A stretch of DNA of 64,000 nt from Poa pratensis. Lineage: Eukaryota > Streptophyta > Magnoliopsida > Poales > Poaceae. Position 1 is the stretch's first letter, and each line of letters starts with the position of its first letter. The DNA lies in contig CAMZMU010000096.1 in NCBI GenBank assembly GCA_947311845.1, positions 20,622,288-20,686,287 of the forward strand, written 5' to 3'. Shown piece by piece: positions 45,001 through 56,639 of the stretch. Below the pieces are notes generated by a model. That model was not told the origin of the DNA. It made no database searches and saw nothing but the letters and a program-made list of their open reading frames with translations. Made by a program: the position numbers and the translations under genes.

Positions 45001-45046
45001 GGCAACAACAATGTGATACAAATAGTGGAGGCCTTCATGCCATCTC
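42017..45046. other. Intergenic, no gene supported
   Basis: Just upstream of the dioxygenase start (42017-42300) is its probable promoter, followed by three copies of a CCAT(G/A)AGAC(T/C)AGTAT word (42183-42275). 42640-43050 is moderately GC-rich with overlapping frames on both strands but no recognisable protein. 43705-44075 holds a two-copy repeat. 44100-45046 is the probable 3' flank of EXO70. Confidence 0.4.
43705..44075. repeat. Two-copy direct repeat, 226-bp spacing
   Basis: GGGATGGCCTCTCACTCAAC at 43705 recurs at 43931. Both are followed by CTTTCTTTTCTC(A/G)CTTGG, GGCATGCTTATTCTGTCAGG, GTTGTTAA..CAAAAGCTTTCTGTT and CATGTTCT(T/C)GTAATG. The second copy has lost about 40 bases. No coding function is seen. 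Confidence 0.85.
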
Positions 45047-46940
45047 TCATCCATGTGACCTCCTCCTGTTATTTGGCGGAGGTGGAGAGCCCTCGAAGAA
45101 ATCTGTCACCGCTATTTCAAGGTCATCAACCGAGTATTTGATGTACAACTCTGGGTGCTTCCCATTCTCTATATGGTGTCGGAAGCGACCAAGGAAAGAC
45201 CGGTATGCTGGGAGAAGCTTTCTGATATTGAGATCCTAAGCTCTTCTCTTAGCTGTTTGTCGGGCACATGCCACCCAGACTGGATCCTATGCGCCTCCTC
45301 GAACACAGCATTGAAAGACTTGAATCGCTCCCGGAGTGCTGATTTGGATATCCTGATGAAAATCCACGCTGACATGTAGACCTCGTCTCTTAGACAGTTC
45401 AGGATCTTAAGCCAAGCACTACGCTGGTAAGCTGTGGCTGCCAACCGAAACTTACCCGTGAGTTGCTTCAAGTACACATCCCCAATAAGCCCCCGGAGCT
45501 CAGGTGAGTCCTTTATCTTGTGTACAATATAGTGCACATTGTTCATCAGGAACAGGTGATAGAGTGCCACATCCTTGTAGAGTGATGCTTTGGCTTCAAG
45601 GTTGTGTTCAAGAAGCACAATGATCCATATAAGATGAGCAGCAAGGGGTAACTGGCTGTCAGGGTCAGGAAGGTCAAGATCAGGAAATGAGGGTGTGAGC
45701 TCATCGCCCTCAGCAGCAATTCGCGAGCTAGCCGATGGCCGTGACACGATCAGCTCACGAAGCGTGGCCTTGTAGTCGGAAATGAGGATGATGTAATTCA
45801 TGACATAGCGAGTGAGAGGATGGAGGGTGCCGCCGGGTACCGGAGTTTTGGTGAGGTCACGGAACACGGCGTTCTCAAACTCGGAGAGGATCCCACGCAC
45901 GGCATCAGCCAGACGCGTCCTGATCTCGGCAGCCTGCACGCATATCGACTCCCCCGCCTTGGAGGCGGCGAAGATGTCAGAGACATCAGGCAGCAGATCG
46001 GAGAGCGTGTCGTGCAGGTCAATGATCTTGAAGAGCTTCTCGGGTGAGCGGCGCCGATGCTGATGGCCTCGGCAAAGCGAAGAGCTGCAGCGCGGCGCCC
46101 TTTACGGTTTCGGTGAAGGGGGGGCGGGGGTGGGAGCGGGAGTGGTGTTGGTGGAATTGGAGAAGGGGAGGTCGTGGAAGACGAGGAAGCAAAGACGGCG
46201 CTCGCTGGCGAAGACGCCGCGGACGATGGCACGGGCCGCACGGATCCAGCTGCGGATCTTGGGCTGGAGGACGCCCCACTCGAGGCGCTGGACCTCCCCG
46301 ATGGTGAGCTTCTCGACGCCGAGGCGGCGGAGGGCGGAGTCCACGGCCGGCTTGCGGACGGAGGCGTAGACCTGGACGCACTCGCGGTCGTAGCCGGCGG
46401 CGGCCATGCGGGAGGCGATGGCGTGGAGGTCGGAGATGGCGTCGACGGGGAAGAGGTCGATCTCGCGGATGCTGCTCATGGAGCGGTAGCTGCTGCGGCG
46501 CCCCACGGAGGAGGACCGGGAGGAGTCGTCCTCGTCCGCCGCTCCCGCCGGCGCCGCGGGCTCGGTGGAGAAGCTGGTCCGGTGGTCGGTGGAGACGGAG
46601 AGGGAGGTGAGGTCGGCGAGCACCTCGATCTCCAGGTCGACCGCGCGCGTGGCCAGCACGTGCCGGAACTCGTCCTCGAGCCGCGCCATGGCGACCTGGA
46701 CGGCGTTGGAGGAGGCGGTGCCCGCCGAGGAGCTGCGGCGCGGCGGGGTGCCGGGGGACGACGGCGCCAGGCGGCGCAGGTCGTCCACCGCCTGGAGGAA
46801 CCGCTCCGCCTCCGCCCGGTCCACGCCGCCGTCGAACAGCATCTGCTCCTCCCCGCCCCCCGTGGACGCCGAGCGGTGGAGTCCCACCGCATCACCACCC
46901 TCTCCGCCCTCTCGAGCTCCGCCGCGGCGGATCCGTCCAT
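45047..46940 (-). CDS. EXO70: EXO70 exocyst complex subunit
   Basis: A single-exon gene starting MDGSAAAELERAERVV (ATG at 46940-46938) with TGA at 45047-45049. EXO70 tethers secretory vesicles to the plasma membrane as part of the exocyst; the plant family is large and has roles in defence and cell-wall growth. Seen: an N-terminal helical region (AEAERFLQAVDDLRRL), the IREIDLFPVDAISDLHAIA linker, YDRECVQVYASVRKPAVDSAL, VQRLEW, and the C-terminal Exo70 domain (GGTLHPLTRYVMNYI, YKDVALYHLFLMNNVHYIV, DDLEIAVTDFFEG). The frame is interrupted at about 46871-46877, in the G run 46118-46124, and at about 46074-46077, 46048-46054 and 45168-45173. Each fits one missing base, and 1894 plus 5 gives exactly 633 codons, the family's usual size. 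The breaks are probably sequence errors. The intronless structure suits most plant EXO70 clades; the subclade is not assigned. Confidence 0.92.
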
Positions 46941-47666
46941 GCTTCACACCACAAGAGATCACCAGGGAGGGACGGAGGAGGCGCACGTGCGGCTTGCTCG
47001 AGCTTGGGACCGCACCTGGGCCTCGAAGGCGCGCGGGAGGAGGCGTCTTCGAGCAGCAGCAACCACCGGCGGCGACGGCGCGATGCGATGAAGGCAGCTG
47101 CTTTCTCAGCTTTCTCTCTCTCTAGTCCAGCGAGGGTCTGTCGCGGCGATTTCTCTTCTCCTCTGCTTCTGCTCGTGCTCCGGCGTCGTCGCGATAATTA
47201 TTGCTGGGATTAGCCCAAGCGAGATCAGATTTTTTTCTAAACCATGATGGACGGTGACGCCGAGAGCTGATTGCCGGGCCCACCCTACCTCCGGTGGTCT
47301 CCAGCTGTCGGTGACTCACCGAACATGCGAGACCGATCTACTCCGTACGTGCCAGTGGCAAGCCGTCATTACGCCATTGATTATGCGTTAACAGCGCACG
47401 TAATGAGAGCACGCAGGCACAGTGTTACTGTTCCTTTGTCAAATTTTGAGGTTAAGACAGAGTTATGATCAAGCACAGTACGGGTAAAGCCGACTGACAG
47501 CTCATGCAGTTGGTTCCTAAACTAGACAGCACACCAGCAACGGCAGCAAGGACGGGACTTCCGGTGCCTTACCTGACAGCAAACCATCCTAGGATCAATG
47601 GGCCTAACCATGGGATAATGGACACCACAGAAAATAAAATCTGAAAACAAAAAATCTTTGTCCTAA
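46941..47666. other. Upstream region of EXO70, no other gene
   Basis: Contains the probable promoter and leader of EXO70 (transcribed leftward), with TCTCTCTCTC pyrimidine repeats near 47110-47125. No conserved frame was found in the rest. Confidence 0.45.
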
Positions 47667-48440
47667 GAGCATCTCTGGCAGATCCCATACACAGGAAAAT
47701 TCCGGCCAATATGTGACTTTGGCCTTTTTTACAATCCAAACCGGCACCGCATAAGCATCCCGATACTATATTAGGGTATCGGGAGCATTTAGAGTGAGCC
47801 CCGGTCCCTCGACCGCAAACCATTCCTAATCGCCGTGAAGTCGGCAACCTCCGACGAGTGATTCCTCATTGTGTCCGACTCCACGCTCGAACTCACGGTT
47901 GATCCATGGTGAGAATCAATGCGCAGTCATGGCAGCCCCTTGAGGAGCGGCGGAGGCCATGGCATCGATGAGGAGAGCACCGCTCCCCCTCTTCACCGGT
48001 GCGAGCAAGCACTCCCGCCTTCGACGGCTCAGGTGGATCGGGTTGCGCCTTCAAGGTGGCCACTCGCACGAGGAGGCTGCGGCACGCCACCGCTCTCCCG
48101 ACGAGGTGTCTGACGTGGTGGTGATATGCATGGGTGACGCCGAACGACGATCTCCGTACTCTGGCCCGTCTCAAAGGAAGCCGCAAGGCGGAGCATGACC
48201 TCGCGTGGGCGCTGCGCAAGTAGGCATTCAAACAATCTTGGTTTCGAGTGGGCACGCCGGTGAAGAGAAGGATCGGTGTTGTCTAGTTTAGTTCTATCCA
48301 TGTCTAGTAGAAAATTCGGGTGTTAATTAATTTTCTAGTACGAGTTTAGCGGATTTGTTCTGTCGAACTCAACCCGTTTTCGGTGGAATCCGAAACTGGT
48401 TATACGGTTTGCATTTTCTCGGAATCTGCTAGAGATGCTC
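47667..48440. mobile_element. Non-autonomous PIF/Harbinger-type element, 774 bp
   Basis: The ends GAGCATCTCTGGCAGATCCC and GGAATCTGCTAGAGATGCTC are 18/20 inverted repeats flanked by the 3-bp TSD TAA (47664-47666 and 48441-48443). The interior has a GC-rich core (about 47920-48210) with short overlapping frames on both strands but no DDE transposase. It also has a small internal palindrome, CCCGATACTATATTAGGGTATCGGG, at about 47758-47782. It could be a deletion derivative or may carry a captured host fragment. Confidence 0.85.
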
Positions 48441-48594
48441 TAAGCGACTCAGCTCTGCATTTTGTTTGCATGTTTGGTCGAGCACACAACAGCAGCGTTC
48501 CACATTTCCGCTAGTCCTTTCACAAATAATAACAATAGCTGATGGCAAAGGTTACCTGTAACCAACACGTAAATCCAAGATAAAACATGTCCCA

Positions 48595-49713
48595 TGTCGG
48601 GGGGCTACCCCGGGTAGGGTCAAGGCTTGGCATAAGTTGAGTTTAAAGATGTGCCGAGGTACGGAAAGGGCCGAACTGTTTGAGCCTGGGAGTGTCCGAG
48701 CTTTATCTTAACCTGGAGAATATAAAGGCCGACCTGTCTTGGCCCAGAGGGTCCGAGGTATCCCGTTGGCATGGGCCGACGTTCATAATCCGAGCTATGA
48801 TCAGCCGACCTAACTACCTCGGTGCTATGATTTGTATTGTGAGTGCAGGAGAAGCTATTTGAAGGAAGTAAGGTCCGACCTGGTCAGATCTTAAGCGCAA
48901 GACCCGAGGTAAGGAGCCCGACACATCCGTGCCGGGCTAACCAAGGCAAGAAGCCGTAGGTCGGGCAGGAGTCAATGCTCCTGTCACTTCCTGCCTGACA
49001 CAAGAGCGTCTGACACGCGGCGCCGGCAGAGGCGTGCTCCGGGTTCTGCGGGGCTGCACGTCTCTGACCGCTGACCACGCGAGATCTGGGGAAAGGCTAC
49101 GAGGTAGCTCAGCCAGGCCACGTCCTGTCTCTGTCAGAGGGGACATCCTAGCTCTACTGTGGTGATGCAGGGGATGGGCAGGCCATGTCCTGTCCCTGAC
49201 AGGAGTACGATGATGACCAAAGCAGAGGCATGGCAACAGTGTTCAGCAAGGGGCACAACGGTAACTCGGCTGGCCTATATAATGGGCTTCAACCCCTCCT
49301 GCGAGAGGGACGGGAGGGATCGATCAAGAGAGGAACCTCGGAATCCCGGAGACACCTCGGATCAAGCTCGGAGTTCCTTTTTCCCCCTTGTAGCTTCATC
49401 TTCTACCTCAAGTTCTCACCATTGTATCATCACACAGCTCGAGGAGCGGCTTGTACTTGTCACCTTGAGTATACACCAAGTAGGATAGTGCTGCAGTAGG
49501 GGTGTTACCTCCACAAGAGGGCCCCGAAGCAGGGTACATCGTGGTGTGCTTTGTGTTCTTGGTTTCTTGGTTTCTAGTTCATGTTCTTGCGGTTTCTTGC
49601 GTGTTCTTGCTTGTGCACTTCTTGAGTGCATAAACCCTCCCCGGATTCCCCCAACGACCATTCGGCCCCATCTTAGCCATACCTATGGCATCTGCCGTGA
49701 TCCCACCACGACA
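48595..49713 (+). repeat. 5' LTR of the Tat-lineage element
   Basis: TGTCGG to ACGACA. It has many CCGAGGT/ACCTCGG words and a TATA box at 49276-49283. It also contains the ATG (49685) that opens a frame reading through the primer-binding site. Confidence 0.95.
49276..49283 (+). promoter_or_regulatory. TATA box in the Tat-lineage 5' LTR
   Basis: TATATAAT within GGCCTATATAATGGGCTTC. The same sequence is at 62819-62826 in the 3' LTR. It is the probable start of the genomic transcript, about 30 bases downstream. Confidence 0.7.
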
Positions 49714-50179
49714 GTTGGCGCCCACCGTGGGGCAGATTGAGGCGTTGGAGGGAGTTTACATCCGGACGGGCTCAGGCGAGCGTGTTCTTTCCGGGCTTAT
49801 CGCCAAGATCGGTGAGTTCACCTTCATCAGCGACAATGCGGGGTGTTTCGCCGGCAAGCCCTTCCCCGAGCATGGCTTCACCATGATGCTTGGCAGCTTC
49901 GTCACCTATGTTGCTGTCGAGGTTGTTCGCGAGTACCCGGAGCAGGTGCTCGTGGACGACGAAACTCCTCTCCTTGCGGCTCTAGGTCGGCGTATCACTC
50001 GCCCCGAGAGCTGCGTGGAGGTGATGATGACCGGTCCGGTTGATGCCGCTGGCAAAGGAGATGCCAGCAAATCCAAGCCGGCCGAGGTTGCTAAGGTGAG
50101 ATCTGCAAAGCCCAGGCTAGAGAAAGAGTTGCCTGGTACCCCCGAGGTGCAGGGCCGAGGTGCGACCCTAGTAGAATAG
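49685..50179 (+). CDS. N-terminal ORF of the Tat-lineage element, opening inside the 5' LTR
   Basis: A 164-codon frame starts at an ATG 29 bases before the end of the 5' LTR, reads through the primer-binding site and continues to TAG at 50177-50179. The part after the primer site looks folded and protein-like (EALEGVYIRTGSGERVL, GEFTFISDNAGCFAGKPFPE, VVREYPEQVLVDDETPLLAAL), then becomes Lys/Ala-rich. I know no domain that matches it. It may be the N-terminal part of gag joined to the next frame by one missing base, or a separate small protein. An internal ATG (49882) is an alternative start. Confidence 0.55.
   Translation: MASAVIPPRQLAPTVGQIEALEGVYIRTGSGERVLSGLIAKIGEFTFISDNAGCFAGKPFPEHGFTMMLGSFVTYVAVEVVREYPEQVLVDDETPLLAALGRRITRPESCVEVMMTGPVDAAGKGDASKSKPAEVAKVRSAKPRLEKELPGTPEVQGRGATLVE
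49716..49733 (+). promoter_or_regulatory. Primer-binding site of the Tat-lineage element
   Basis: TGGCGCCCACCGTGGGGC begins two bases after the LTR. This type of site is common in Tat-group and related plant gypsy elements. The tRNA is not assigned with certainty. Confidence 0.85.
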
Positions 50180-52190
50180 CGGAGACACTGGCGGACCCAG
50201 TAAATCCAGGAGTGGATGTAGTAGTGACTGCGGCCGAGCTAGAGGCAAAGCGTGTCCTGTTGCAAAAGGAGGCTGTAGCAATGATGACAGCTAGAGATGA
50301 GTTCAATAGAGATATGCGTGAGTACAATGCAGCGAATGGCTTCACCCCGGTAGCAGCTGATACAAATAGGGGAGCCGAGGTGCGGCAGAGAGGCAAGGGG
50401 CTCAATGATGAGATGAACAGGGAGGCTCGACCTACCACCTCGGCTAGGAGTGAGAGTCGCGTGTCGACTGGAAGGCCGGTATATAGTTCCCCTGCTAAGA
50501 ACCTCAGAGCTGCCGAGGCAGGCAGGGCCGAGCTATCCGGGTTGACTGGAGATGCATGGCGTGCGCAGCAGAAGCGAGTCAATGAATTAGTGTATGTAGC
50601 TAACCAGCAGAATGAGGCTCTCCGCAGAGCATATGCCGGGGCTGGTGATTCGCAGATGGTTTATTCAGCTAGGCCAGTTAGTCAGGTGTCCAAGGGGCAA
50701 GCCTCGTCTCCACTCGTCGGAGGAGCCGATCGAGCCCGGAGTGTCACCTCGGGTCAGAACAAGCAGCTGCAGATGCAGATGTATGATCCGGTGTTAGCAG
50801 AAAGCAGAAGGTGGGCCAGGGCAATGCTAGCCGAGCTAAGGGAAACCCCGGCCAAGGTAATGCAAGCCGAGCTAAGGGTAACTCCGGTCAGGGAAATCAG
50901 AATGGCGGGCAAGCAGCGTCGGCTGGCCGAGGTAAACCACCTCCGCCCCCGAGCATCAGCAACAACCCCGGCCGCAGGAGCAGTATCAGCGAGAGCCGGA
51001 GTATGTTCAGCAACCTCAGAACGTCGGTCAAGGCGATGACCGATATGATGATGGAGACTCGGCCATGGCGCGAGCCGGATACCACAGAGTGGATGGGGCG
51101 TTGGGACCTCGGATAGGAGCTCGGATGTTAGCTCCGGCGATGTTCGTAACAAGCTGGATAGAATCTACTTGTCCGAGCAGTTGGAGGAGGAAGGCCCTCC
51201 TGGTCCGGCGTGTTTCGGACCTCGGATCATGAGGAGCCACCACCGCCAGTATCTCAGTTCCAGTTAGGTCGGAACACCAAGCCATACAACGGGAGCACCA
51301 AGCCGCAAGATTGGCTGACAGATTATGTATCCTCGGTGCACATAGCGGGGGGCAATCGCCGATGGGCGGTCCGGTATCTCCCGCACATGTTGGAAGGTCC
51401 AGCTCGGATCTGGCTGAATAATTTGCCGGAGTATAGTATCAACTCCTGGATAGACTTGGAGCTGGCGTTTAACAGCAACTTTGCTAGTACATACAAGAGG
51501 CCAAACCGACCTCAGCTCCTGGCAGCATGTAAGCAAGATGATCATGAAACTGACCGAGAGTTCTTAACTCGGTGGAGCAATGTTCGGAATTCCTGTGAAG
51601 GAGTTGTAGAGGCACAGGCCATTTCCTGGTTTGCAGATGGTTGCCGACATGGCAGCATGCTGTGGCAGAGGCTCCAAAGAGATATGCCGAAATCCTAGCA
51701 GAGACAATCCGGATTGCAGATTCTTATGCTCTTGGTGATCCGATGCAGCCAGCAGCAGAGGCAGTGGCACGTAACAGAAGGAGGGAGCCAATAAACAACC
51801 GGCTCGGACCAAGGTGTAATGACCGCCAAGAGTTCGGACACAAGAGGAGGGAGCCGGACTATTCATACACCTCGAACCAAGTTGCAGCGGTGAACCCGGA
51901 TCAGCCCGGAGCTGGAGGTGTCCAGAGGCCGAAAATCAATGGTCCGGCATTTAGTCCGAACCCGGAGCCACCCTTGACTTATGAATCGATGTTAGATGGT
52001 CCTTGCCGTTACCATACGACCGACCCGCGTAAGCCAGCCAACCATTCAACCCGGCAGTGCAGCTGGAACCACAGAATCAGGAAGAAGGGGCGAAGGCCGG
52101 AGGAAACAGAGGAGGACCACCTCAGAGATTTCAGCCGAGGCCTAACCCGAATCTGTCCGGAGCAAATGTTACCCCGATAACCACTGCACC
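50170..52190 (+). CDS. Tat-lineage gag, several frameshifts
   Basis: 50212-51039 is a Gln/Ala/Arg-rich hydrophilic frame beginning MDVVVTAAELEAKRVLLQ. The gag core follows in another frame at 51210-51698 with the recognisable retrotransposon gag pattern PYNGSTKPQDWLTDYVSSV, YLPHMLEGPARIWLNNLP and DREFLTRWSNVRN. A basic proline-rich tail (51640-52280) continues in further frames. No CCHC zinc knuckle was found. The shifts at about 51050-51200 and 51690 prevent one continuous reading. Given the one-base losses elsewhere in this window, some may be sequence errors. Confidence 0.75.
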
Positions 52191-55100
52191 TCCTCCGAGG
52201 CCTGCAGCAGCAAGGCCCGTGAATGTTGTGAATGTCCGAGGTAATAACAACAATAGTGGTGCCGGACCAAGTCAGCAGTATGAATACCCCGGAAATGACT
52301 ATAGAGAGGCTCATGCGAGCTATGTGGTCTTTGTGACCGAGCCAACTGACAAGAAGAGTGTGCAGAGGCGTGCCATGGAGGTGAATGCAGTAATGCCGGT
52401 GGTGCCGACCTATATGAACTGGTCTGAGCAGGAGATCACTTGGAGCAGGAAAGATACCTCGGATCATGCCGAGCCCTGGAAAGTATGCCCTGGTGGTAGA
52501 TCCGACGTTGTGTGGGCCTACAAACAATGTGAGGTTCACCCGAGTTCTGGTGGACAATGGCAGTGCCATCAACATCATGTACCGAGACACAATGGTGAAG
52601 TTGGGCATATCGCCAATTTGTTGATGCCGAGCAGTTGTACTTTTCATGGGATTGTGCCTGGCGTTTCCTGTGCACCCATGGGCAAGATATGGGTGGATGT
52701 AGCATTTGGAACCAAGGATAACTGCCGAGTTGAGAGTATCGAGTTCGAGGTGGTGGACTTGGAGAGTGCATACCATGCATTGCTTGGAAGGCCGGCTCTG
52801 GCCAAGTTCATGATTTCCACCCATTGCATACCTGAAGATGAAAATGCCGGGGCCCAATGGGATCATAACCATCTCGGGTGACTACAAGCGAGCCATTCAG
52901 TGTGCCTCGGCGGGGTCTAATCTGGCCGAATCTTTGGTGATTGCAGCTGAGAAGAAGAAGCTGCATCAAGTGGTGGCAATGGCGCAGTCGACACAGCTCG
53001 GCATGTCCGGACTGATGAGCCCGGACTCAACTGCAGCATTCGAGGTGCCCAAGGAGACCAAGAAGATCCCCATTGACCCGGAGCACCCGGAGCGCATGGC
53101 CCTCATTGGGACCGGGCTGGGCGAGAAATAGGAAAGCGAGCTCTGTCACTTCCTCCGTGAGAATCGGGATATCTTTGCATGGTCGGCTAAGGACCTGCCT
53201 GGTGTTCCGAGGGAGTTGGCAGAGCACTCTTTATTTGTCAGGCCGGAGGTGAAACCGGTGAGGCAACCGACCCGTCGTCTCTCAGACGACCGAAGACAAG
53301 TGGTGCTGGACGAGCTGGCTAAGTTGCTTGCAGCCGGGTTCATTATGGAGGTGCTGCATCCGGACTGGATATCCAATCCGGTCTTGGTGGAAAAGAAGAA
53401 AGACGAGCCAGCCGTGGTCAAGGTGTGGCGCATGTGCATTGACTTCACAACCTCAACAAGGCGTGCCCTAAGATCCATTTCCATTACCTCGGATTGATCA
53501 AGTGATCGATTCCACTGCTGGTTGTGAACTGTTGTCTTTTATCGATGCGTACTCTGGTTTTCACCAGATACCACTGAACCCGAAGGATCAAATAAAGACT
53601 GCTTTTATTACCCCGTATGGGGCGTATTGCTATCGTGTCATGTGTTTTGGTCTGAGGAATGCCGGGGCAACTTATCAGAGGTGTATGCAGAAATGCCTGC
53701 ACTCTCAAATGGGCAAAAATGTGCAAGTGTATGTCGATGATATCGTCATCAAAACTAAGGAGAAACGTCCTCGAGGATCTCGAGGAGACATTTGTGAATT
53801 TGAGAAAATATCGGTTGAAACTTAACCCGGACAAGTGCACCTTTGGTGTCCCGGCTGGAAAGTTGCTTGGATTCCTGGTGTCGAGCCGAGGTATCGAGGT
53901 TAACCCGGCCAAGATCCGAGCTATTGAAACATGAAATTACCGAAGTGTTTGAAAGATGTGCAGAAATTCACAGGGTGCTAGCCTCGTTGAGCCGATTTGT
54001 AGTCGGCTGGGGAAAAAGCCTTACCTTTGTACCAGCTCATGAAGAAAAGTACCGGGTTTACATGGACCCCGCAGGCCGACGTGGCGTTCAATGAGCTGAA
54101 AAAGATGTTGTCCACCGCTCCGGTGTTGGCATCACCATTGCACAATGAGCCGATGTTACTTTACATTGCGGCCACAAACCGAGTTGTAAGTGTGGCAGTG
54201 GTGGTGGAGCGACGAAGGTGGCAGGTCGGTGCAGAGACCGGTGTATTACTTGAGCGAGGTGATCTCTACCTCGAAGCAGAATTACCCTCACTACCAGAAG
54301 ATGACGTATGGTGTCTACCTGGCGGTCAAGAAGTTGAAGCATTATTTCCAGGAGCATCCCATGACGGTGGTGTGCGAAGCTCCAATCTCGGAGATCATCG
54401 GGTGCAAAGATGCAACTGGCCGAGTTGCCAAATGGGCGATTGAGGTGTCTCCATATGCACACATTATGAGAGAAGGATGCAATAAATCCCAGGCGCTGCC
54501 GGACTTCTTTTGTGATTGGGCCGAGATGCAGTATGAGCCACCCAGGCCGGACTATAATTATTGGAAGATGCATTTTGATGGGTCCAAGACAAAGATCGGG
54601 CTGGGGGCCGGAATAGTCCTCACCTCACCGAAGCGAGATCAGCTAAATATGTGCTGCAGATTCATTTCTCGGCATCAAACAATGTGGCGGAGTATGAGGC
54701 CTTAATCCATGGACTCAATGTGGCGAAGGAGATCGGTATCCGGCGTATGGAATGCTTCGGCGATTCCGACCTGGTGGTGCAGCAATCTTCTGGAACTTGG
54801 GATGCTCTGGATGCCAACATGGCGTTATATCGGTTCCATGTGCAAAAGATATCCGGGTTCTTTGAAGGGTGTGAATACAAGCATATACCTCGGACAGAAA
54901 ATAATGCTGCCGACGTGTTGTCAAAGCTCGGTTCATCTAAAGAGGCAGTACCACCTGGAGTAGCCCTGAATCACTTGAGAACTCCTTCAATCAAACCTTC
55001 TCCTGAATCCGAATCTATTTTCATCCCGGCGAGCAAGAGTCCGGACCTGTTCCAATGGAGGTAGACGTCGGATGCGTCTGGTCGGACCCGGGGACTGCGT

Positions 55101-56515
55101 GGCAGAACTCGGGGACTGCGCACCGAATCTCGGGGACTGCTCGTCGAGACTCGGGGACTGGTCGCAGGATGGTGGAGGAAATAATGGAGGAGATTATGGT
55201 GGCCGAACCAATGGAGGTGGACGAGAAACTTTTTCCTTTGCACCCAGTGCCGGAGTGGGCGGAGCAGATCATGAAGTTCATAACAGAGGGAAGCTTGCCA
55301 AGTGACACAACCGAGGCTAGGAGAATCCAAAGGAGGGCAAAGGCGTACACCATCATCAACAAGGAGCTCTATAAAAGAAGCGTAACCGAGGTGTTGCAAC
55401 GTGTGTCGAGCCAGCTGAAGGCAAGGAGATGCTTTTGGAGATCCACCAAGGAGAGTGTGGACATCATTGCAGCACAAGAGCTCTAGTGGCCAAGGTGTTC
55501 GCATGGGTTCTATTGGCCCACTGCTCTTGCTGATGCAGAGGACATAGTCCGGAGATGTGAAGGATGCCAAAGGTTTGCCAAGCAAACGCATATGCCAGCC
55601 TCGGCGCTCAAAACAATTCCTATCACTTGGCCGTTTGCGGTATGGTGTTTGGATATGGTGGGAGAGTTCAAACCAGCCCGAGGTAACATGACGCACATAC
55701 TGGTGATGGTGGACAAGTTCACCAATGGATCGAGGTGAAACCAATCCGGAAGTTGGATGGTCATTCAGCAGTGACTTTCTTGAAGGAATCATTCTGCGAT
55801 ATGGGTACCCCCATAGCATTATCTCGGACAACGGCACGAACTTTGCTGTTGGAGAATTTGCTCGGTTTTGCATGGACAAGGGAATCCGGCTGGACATAGC
55901 CTCGGTGGCACATCCGGAGTCTAATGGACAAGTGGAAAGATCAAATGCTCTAGTGTTGGCCGGCATCAAGGCTCGGCTCATTGAACCACTGCTGAAAACG
56001 CCGGGGTGTTGGATAGATGAGATACCAGCAGTACTGTGGGGTCTAAGGACCACACCAAATCGATCAACTGGCTATACGCCATTTTTTATGGTCTATGGGG
56101 CAGAAGCTATGCTACCCACTGACATCGAATATGATGCGCCCAGAGTGGCAATGTACACTGAAGCCGAGGCAAAAGAGGCTCGGAGGATGCAGTAGATCTG
56201 CTTGAGGAAGCTAGAGAATTGGCCTCATCTCGGTCAGCAATATACCAACAAGGTCTCCGACGTTATCATAGCCGGAATGTCAACCCTCGTGTGTTTCACG
56301 AGGGAGATTTGGTGCTGAGGCTGGTGCAGCGCAAGAAAGGTCGGCACAAGTTGTCACCTCCATGGGAGGGACCGTTCATTGTGAGCCGAGCTCTGCTCAA
56401 TGATTCGTACTATCTTATAGATGCGCAGGAACCAAGGAAAGATGGGCTGGACAACCCCGGATCAGAGGTCAAGCGACCATGGAATGTAGCTCTACTCCGA
56501 CCTTTCTACTCATGA
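52190..56515 (+). CDS. Tat-lineage pol: protease, RT, RNase H, second RNase H, integrase (frameshifted)
   Basis: Protease: VLVDNGSAINIMY (about 52540-52585). Reverse transcriptase: WRMCIDF (about 53425), AYSGFHQIPLNPKDQIKTAF (53546 onward), catalytic YVDDIV (about 53730). RNase H follows at about 54090-54480 (PVYYLSEVI, YQKMTYGVYLAVKKLKHYF). A second, archaeal-type RNase H, the mark of the Tat group, is at about 54550-54920 (MHFDGSKTKIGLGAGIVL; GDSDLVVQQ; NNAADVLSKL). Integrase: a CEGCQRFAKQ zinc-finger end, the core (DMVGEFKPARG; ISDNGTNF; HPESNGQVERSN) and a C-terminal part ending NVALLRPFYS at 56515. The frame changes at least six times (about 52480, 53470, 53760, 53930, 54640, 55730), so the sequence as given is not translatable as one protein. 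Confidence 0.88.
55085..55165 (+). repeat. Cluster of four CGGGGACTG motifs between RNase H and integrase
   Basis: C(T/C)CGGGGACTG occurs four times at about 20-bp spacing. The same word recurs singly at about 56578, 56770, 56981, 58588, 58607 and 58695, and the last copy (CTTCGGGGACTAA, 62122-62134) is the polypurine tract next to the 3' LTR. Confidence 0.75.
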
Positions 56516-56639
56516 AGGGCGCAATGTATGTACCTCGGTTAATCCTTAATGAAATGTCGGCACTCCGAGGTTGAAGCTCGGGGACTGCCTCGCTCATGTG
56601 CTTGTGTTTTATTTCTGTTTGTCAATTTCGTTCATATGC

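Noticed and set aside
45812..47213. Plus-strand frames opposite EXO70 (up to 305 residues)
   Set aside because: They are antisense shadows of a GC-rich conserved coding sequence.
47893..48301. Overlapping 60-120 residue frames on both strands inside the Harbinger-type element
   Set aside because: No conserved domain and they overlap each other. Treated as transposon interior.
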